Source: Cymodocea nodosa (lineage: Eukaryota; Streptophyta; Magnoliopsida; Alismatales; Cymodoceaceae). From it: a DNA stretch of 64,000 nucleotides. Below are positions 57,398-64,000 of this stretch, one piece after another; the first letter of the stretch is position 1; each line of letters starts with the position of its first letter. The notes beneath the pieces are model-generated. The model did no database searches and was not told the origin of the DNA. It worked only from the letters and a program-made list of their open reading frames with translations. The stretch spans positions 11,704,501 to 11,768,500 of the forward strand of contig CM072345.1 in NCBI GenBank assembly GCA_036874045.1, given 5' to 3'. The translations under genes and the position numbers were made by a program.

Positions 57398-60300
57398 TTA
57401 CCTCTTGTGATGAAATCTCACCTTCAACAGGAATTGCATCTTAACCTGACCAAGACGAAAAGAGAAACGAGCAAACACATTAAGTAGTGCAAAAGGTTCC
57501 TACACGAACGTCTTTTTATTCATATTTCGTAGGCACCATTGCTTCGTCTTTTTTTTCTCAAAGAAATAAGCTTAATTTTATAATAAATCAGTATATAAGA
57601 TAATCTACTTTGTAAAATGCTAATTCTAACATGAATCATATTACTAATAAGTTTTATCAAGAGTCAACAAAACATGTTAGAATTTTATGACCTTTAGAAA
57701 AGCATTAATAATTGTTTAATTTTAAGTGTGTAATCCGCACAATCTATACACAGGCATCTAAGAAACTAACAAAAAACTCTATATGAGGTTTTCCTCCCAT
57801 GTATTTATTGTAAAAGAAAATATATGCCTACAACTGTGTTAAGTATGGACACATGCAGGCCGCAGCAAATATGAACACTTATGTAATAATGTATAATTTC
57901 TTTAAAAGAATGCTCTTTTATCGATTATGTGCCATTTGATTGTAGACACCAGACACAGAACTTCTTGATAAAATGTAAAGACCGTCTGATTTACAAACCT
58001 GAGCCGTGTCATAAACTATATACTCGTTGTACAATAACTCCGAAGCCCGAACAGAGGAAGACACCGGTTTCCCACATGGAACTACTACTTCATCCTTCCA
58101 TTTCACGTACTCCGACTCCAAGGGCATTGTCTTGCCAAGTCCCTTGGTCGAGTGCTTCCCTGTTGGAGGCTTATCCATATACTGCATAAAGAAAAGGGTT
58201 GTCTTGCATGATAGCAAACAAGGACTTGATCATGCAACGTTTGGTATTGAATAACAAAAAACATGAATAAGAAAATCTTAAGACGAAATTTTGTCGCTTT
58301 TGAAGCACTGATTTATCAGGGAAAAAAAAGACAACCTTAGAAAATGCAACGGTACCATGAGACAGAAATTTCAGAGAATTAAAAGACTCACTGAGGATTT
58401 CTTAAGCTCAAACGTCTTCCCTAGTGCAACTTCACTAAGCAACAGCAGTCCAACTGGATTTTTTTTGTCCACGAAGCAATATTGTGCACTTTTACTCACC
58501 AAATCAGCGAAGTAAATGCCTTTACCAAACTATTAATCAAAGAATATCACTGGTATCAGCTAAAGAAAATCAATTTAAATAAAAAGAAAAGGGTGGACCA
58601 TGTAGCCAGTTGCTGGAGCTTCAGGTGGTGCTATTCTAAGTCCTCGACTGAGAATGCCTACAAAATTTGTCAATCTGGATCCTGCCGAACATAGGAATAA
58701 GAAAGTTTATATCAATGTATTTTTTGAAAAGGACTGACTGATCTTAGACAACTCTCTTTGTTGCATTCTTGGCAGTAGTAAATGCCCTTGAATAGGAAAA
58801 ATAGTCTAAACAAACAATTAAACAGACAAAATAGCCAATCAAAATATGCTACATTTGCATTATTTGAGATGCAATAAAAATAGGAAAATTGAAAACAAGA
58901 CAATATATATCCACTTTCCGAGATCCATAAATGCAATAATTACTTGTAATTTTTTCGGAATAAACTTATAGAATGATATATATTATGTGAACTAGATTGT
59001 AGATCTCCCACACAGTAATTATAAATAAATGTCCTTGGAGTTTTGAGTATAAAACACGCAGTTATAACTTGTAATTACAGTTCCACTCATTAATTTGGAT
59101 AGCAAATAAAATCATTGTGCGGCAATTTCAAAGGAAAAGTGACTTATATTCTAATTCCTTTTAATAAGGAAACATCCTTGTACTGAATATGCAAGCAGGA
59201 TATTTATAAAAGAACCAAGTAAAACCACCACGTGAGTTTATACACTAGTCTTTCTTCATTCCATCTTGATTTTCACGTGAAAACGCTCTGATTGATATGA
59301 TCGCTCTCTCTCTCGAAAAATGAGAGCCAAAGTGACGAGGTTATCCCATCAAGAAGATCAGGGTCAATGGGGGAGGAGCATGGCCTCTCCCTAAACAAAA
59401 AAACTGCCATATATTATAACAAAATAATAAAGTTCCATCAATAAATGAATGAGGTGATATAAGTTCCTTCAAGGATATAATATTGGAAGCCTTTTTTCGA
59501 GCAGCAATATAATATGGAAGCATGCACACAACTAACAACACGCCTTGCAACTAAGAATCTAACTTTTTATTGAACAAAGAAACATCCTATCAAATACCAA
59601 GCATCACATACTTCCATAATGAACAAACTACTCCTGGTATACTACTGCAAAATACATGTCAATATATCTTTTAGGTAATTGATACCCATGAACACGGCAT
59701 AATAAAGTGTAAATAAATATAAATTTATGGATAATGAAAAAGATGTTTACCATGCCATAAAAGCATCTTATTCTGAAGCTTTGCTCTGTATTTTGTATAT
59801 CTATCAGATTCTCCTTTTCTTTCAAGAGTAAAAACATCTTCTAATTCAAGGCTCCATTCCTGCCACAACAACAGTTCAGAAATCATAGTAACCGTACGGG
59901 ACTGAAGAATATATTAAACTTCAAATTAAAAAAAAAACCTTGTGTGTCGGTGCATGAGTAGTGAGCAGATAATGCTCCACTAACTTGTAGTCCTCGGACT
60001 CATGAGGCAATGGAACAACATCACAGTTGAGTTTTTGATACTTATCATCAAGAGAATCACTAGTTTCACAATCAAAACCAACAAGTCTAGAAGCAATTTC
60101 AATGTCCTGAAGAGCCTCCAACATTTTTACCTGCCAAGGAAGGCCAACACTTGTCCATATTAGTACAAAAATATGCATCATAAAAATCCATGCAAGACAA
60201 ATAAAATTATATACCATGTTACCATCGATTTCCAAGTGATGTAAATTTGTTCCAAGTAAGCTAAACAGACAAACCAACTTACAAAACACATCAAACTATC

Positions 60301-63170
60301 AAAGCACATTTTTAAGACATAAAATTAACACTTGATCACAAAAATATCATTGTTAAAGAAAAATTTTCACATGCATGCGTCTAGGTTTTCAACATCAATG
60401 TTGTGTAAGACTTCTTTGAAAAATTGACACATGTTGGACTTCGGAGGAAATGTCACTGAAGTTTATCAAAAACATGAAAGTTCACAAAAATACCCAAATA
60501 CATATGAATTTCGGTATGAAAATTTATGACAAGCTAAAGTACTCAATCATGCACATCCATAAATATGTCATTAAAACACACCAAAGATTGATACTAGCAT
60601 GCCGGACAAGAAGAAATTATTTGAAAAACAATGATCCAAAAATTATGAAAAATGTAGAATTAACCATACAATGCAGCCTAAATCTATCTTCATCACAATT
60701 CTGAAAATGTTTTGAAAAACAGAAATTAAATAAATAAACATTTGCATCTGCAGATTTTATCTTGGATGCATGTAATACAATGTTATTTATGCTTTTACAT
60801 AAAATCTGCCATTTAAAATTAATTTCATTAAATTTCTGAAAATATTTTAAACATAGAAAATAAGGTGTTTCTCTCTAAGGTGTCAAACAAGTGCTCACTC
60901 AATTGTGGCAAGATGGTAATCCTAATTTTGTTGATTTAATATTTGACAAAGTAGGGGGTTTATGCACTTGGAATCTAAGGAAAAGGAATTTGAGGGAATC
61001 AAATTCCCTTTTACTAAGCAAAATATAAGAGAGTGTACATTTCATACGAGGAAAGTAAGAGAAAGTAATTCCTTTACTTTCCTAAGTATAAAAAAGTCCA
61101 AGAATTGAATTCCAATCCTTCTACTTGAGAATTGGATGGAATTCACCACACCATCAACATTCCTTACACATGCAATATCAGCACAACTACAACACCACCA
61201 CAAAGACCACTCGAGCAATGCGACCATACCTCCATTTGATGGAGCAACAGCTCATCCATGAGGTCGCCCAATAGCTTTTGGGCAAACAATGGAGGGACCA
61301 TCTTGTCATAATGTGAGACCAGTGTATAATGTTAGAGAGTCATTAAGGTACAAGTGTATTTGAAAGATCAAGAAACAAGTTTACCATGGTGTTATCCTTA
61401 AAAGGTTAAAGAATGCACCAATTAGGAAAGAAGAATTAATTAGGATAGAAGAACTAAAAGAATTAGAGAAAGGCCTAAGTTAGAAATTGTGAAAAAAGAT
61501 TTAAATTTATGTAATTTAATCAAAGATTTAACCACAGATAGAAATAGGTGCGAAAAAAAGGACTTATGTGAATGACCCCACGTAATGCAATTATAGCTCA
61601 AATTGTTATTGTTGTTGAGGAAATATGTTTACTATGGTGACTTATGTGATTGGCCTTTTTTGACATTCAAACAAGCTCCCACAAGACAGCATTCACAAAA
61701 GGCATCCCATGAAAAGCAACTCATCCCAAAAAAGCACCACCAAAAAGGACTACACTACCAAAAAAATATTTGATGAATCCTCTGAAGCTAAGACAATTGA
61801 CAAAAATATCTGCAAACAAGGCTGACCCATGTCTCAACATGACATCTACACACAAAATCCTCTACATGAAACCCATTAACTACAAACACACACAAAAAAC
61901 CATTCATAGTGTTATTTCAATATGAAAGTAGAAGCCCAAAAATCTCTACCAGATGCAGTTTTCTTTTAATTTGATTATTTTTTCATGTTTATTATTTTTA
62001 ACAAAGACATGTTAGAAATAGCAATCAACATACACGACCAACTGGGGGCACATGCATGCGACAATATTGAAAGTTGAATCAATACAATAACAATTAGTGA
62101 AGAAACGAGAGGCATAAAGTAGTATTATTATGAAGAAAAAATCTAAAACAATAATTAGAAATAACCAGTGGGAACAAATTTACCTTCATTTTAAAATCAT
62201 CCTCGTCCTTTATAATGTGAGGATGGATGGAAGGAATTAATGTGAAGAAACGGTTACTGGCATTGATGATCAAACTTTCTTTTTCAGTACAGGAATACTT
62301 AATTTTATCATTTAAAATGTTCTGTATCTCTGTAAGCGCTTCAAAACCTATGAGATGAAAAGAAAAATTAAAGAATGATTATAATACATGATATAGCCAA
62401 GGCATCAAGCTTTCCTTCTTGAATGAAGAGTACAACTTAATATTATTTTCTGTATATGGAAGTAAAAAAAGAACTACCATATTGTGTTCTAAATAATCTA
62501 CAATAAACATGACTGATCTCTTTTCAGCAGGAGATTAACTGGAGGGGAAAAAAGGTGTCAACATTGGGAATATTCTCACAAAACCAGCATACCTTTCTGA
62601 ATATTCTGCTTGCTTAATTTTCCAAGTGGCATTTCAGACATATTAATTTCGAATTCCATCATAGCAGCTCTGAGTAACAGGAAATCAGTCAAGAAATTTC
62701 TAAAATTAAAGTTCAAAAATCATTCAAAATCAACACCTGTATGTTTCAACATTGAAAAGCATTTTCATCAAATCTGCTAATTTTGGAGCCAATGTGCTCT
62801 TCTCATTACTTCTGTCTTGCTTCTTAGGCATTTGTTTGACCCCATAGTCCTAGAATCCATAAGACACTGTCAGTCCATAGATACCAAAATGGATACTAGC
62901 AACAAAATTGGAAACACCGCAGCAGAACATACAATATCTAGTGGAAAGAATCTTCCAGGTTGTTTCTCAAAGTTTTGCCTCTGTTCCCATGCTTCCCATG
63001 GATTACCTGTCTTCTCAAGAAATAAATGTTTGAATTGTCGTATTGCATCAGATTTTGACATCTCTTCCAGTTTAATTCCACCAATCCTATCATTTCCCAC
63101 ACGCCCCCACTTCCGGAATACATAGCAATCAGATCCCTTATCCTCCTCAATAACTTGAAGTATGTAATAG
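57398..63170 (-). CDS. PARP1: Poly(ADP-ribose) polymerase 1, C-terminal ten exons (partial)
   Basis: Exons 62,933-63,170, 62,737-62,849, 62,593-62,669, 62,184-62,347, 59,939-60,130, 59,751-59,859, 58,599-58,681, 58,392-58,529, 57,999-58,181 and 57,398-57,445 join in frame to 447 residues. The first exon carries the WGR domain ([27 protein letters not shown]). The helical regulatory domain follows ([34 protein letters not shown]). The catalytic domain has the H-Y-E set: His in LLWHGS (split between two exons), Tyr in [16 protein letters not shown] and Glu in [10 protein letters not shown]. The ending [12 protein letters not shown] and the block [17 protein letters not shown] are those of PARP1, not PARP2. 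The enzyme uses NAD+ to build poly(ADP-ribose) on nuclear proteins at DNA breaks. The zinc fingers and BRCT domain lie past the window end. Intron sizes run from 67 to 2,053 bases. No defect is seen. Confidence 0.93.
60131..62183 (-). other. PARP1 2.05-kb intron
   Basis: The largest complete intron in view. A segment starting GGGGGTTTATGCACTTGGAATC near 60,954 resembles the left end of the inverted-repeat elements in the 33-36 kb intron, but I found no matching right end. Confidence 0.5.
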
Positions 63171-64000
63171 CTTCATAAATTTAAGTATATATGTCATAAG
63201 ACTTGGAAATTACAGAGTAACAACATTACAGATAAAACTTTAAACTGGCACCAAACAAGTCAATTTCAAATGCAGGCTAACAACTAGATAAAATAAGCAC
63301 GAGATGAAATAAAAAAACACAGGTTTCAACCACCCTTTCTCAAAAAAATCAGACACAATGAAATTATGGCATTTTGTCATTTTTCTGTACTGAAAATGAA
63401 AACATGATCAATCCAGAGTTGCAATTTGCAAGAGGATTTGGCATTTGAAAAGAGCATAATGATAAACCAATACAAAAGCAATTCTAAAACAATCATATTA
63501 CAAAGACATGATTTTTTATTAATTTCAGTATGTAGCAAACCATAGGCAACTGAGAAACTTACTGTCCACAAACTATCAAAAGAACCATATCACTGTTAGG
63601 AACGAATGACTTCACCAGAGGAGGGGTGAATGGAGAATAGTGTGAATTTATGTCTATTTTTCACTTTACTAACTAATTTGATTAATCAGTTTGCACAAGT
63701 AATAATTAAATAAAAATATCATGCACAACGAAAATAAAGGTAAGAAATACAAGAGAATTTAAGGTGGTTCACCAACTCGACTAGTCCACCTCCAATGGTC
63801 ACTTGGGCTTTACTAAGTGTCTCAACACTTATACATTTGTTTTCAGGTCGAAGCAATAACCAACCACACAGAAGTTTTCCGGTATAAATTCCAGAAAGCC
63901 AACACTCAGAAGTTTTCAGGTATAAACTCCAGAAAACTAACTTCTTGAGTTTTCAGGTCAAAACTCAAACCAACAACGGAATTTAACTTTCAGGTTAAAG
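63171..64000. repeat. PARP1 intron with repetitive DNA
   Basis: No upstream PARP1 exon is recognisable here, so the intron continues past the window end. From about 63,595 the text (AGAGGAGGGGTGAATGG, later AAGGTGGTTCACCAACTCGA and AGTCCACCTCC) matches a repeat type common in plant genomes. It ends in roughly 40-base direct repeats beginning AGTTTTCAGGT at about 63,871, 63,910 and 63,948. Confidence 0.5.

Noticed and set aside
60954..61110. Fifth member of the inverted-repeat element family in the PARP1 intron
   Set aside because: Only a left-end-like sequence was found; no matching right end.
1..64000. CRISPR arrays, bacterial operons or ribosome binding sites
   Set aside because: The DNA is plant nuclear; direct repeats seen are microsatellites, minisatellites or transposon ends without spacers.

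Overview
This is plant nuclear DNA. It is AT-rich between genes, with small GT-AG introns, one 5.6-kb intron, microsatellites and decayed LTR-retrotransposons. All recognised genes are of land-plant type: two LOB-domain (LBD) genes, a plant AT-hook/PPC (AHL) gene, a SUPERMAN-type EAR tail, a plantacyanin, a DUF668 protein and plant PARP1. The tail of the first LBD protein resembles rice CRL1, and the AHL exon is GC-rich, so I lean towards a monocot, perhaps a non-grass with large introns. The species is not settled. All exon models were built by hand from splice signals and reading frame.

Layout. 1-157: 3' end of a SUPERMAN-like zinc-finger gene (+). 158-9,900: intergenic, with a broken receptor-like kinase piece near 2.2-2.4 kb. 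9,944-10,801: an AHL DNA-binding gene (-) that lacks the usual ATG. 13.7-15.8 kb: a dead Copia element. 17.9-25.7 kb (-): the most unusual locus. The first exons of a Bet1-like SNARE gene are joined in frame to a large DUF668 exon that has no start codon of its own, and a decayed second copy of the SNARE 5' part lies downstream. 28,989-29,467: plantacyanin (-). It is head to head with a five-exon gene of unknown function (+, 30,460-38,117), whose third intron is swollen by three similar inverted-repeat elements. 38.1-48 kb: intergenic. 47,997-49,064: LBD29/CRL1-like (+). 51.0-51.9 kb: Copia scraps. 54,226-55,093: LBD16-like (-), convergent with the first LBD gene. 57,398-63,170: the last ten exons of PARP1 (-), whose N-terminal half lies beyond the window end.

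The two LBD genes belong to the clade that acts downstream of auxin response factors in lateral or crown root initiation. With a SUPERMAN-like zinc finger and a Bet1-like SNARE nearby, the gene neighbourhood recalls, from memory, the LBD16 and LBD29 regions of Arabidopsis. The other genes (AHL, plantacyanin, PARP1, unknown) have no evident shared pathway.

The main candidate for something undescribed is the Bet1-SNARE/DUF668 chimera. It has four exons, 608 codons all in frame, a missing central SNARE exon, and no SNARE membrane anchor.
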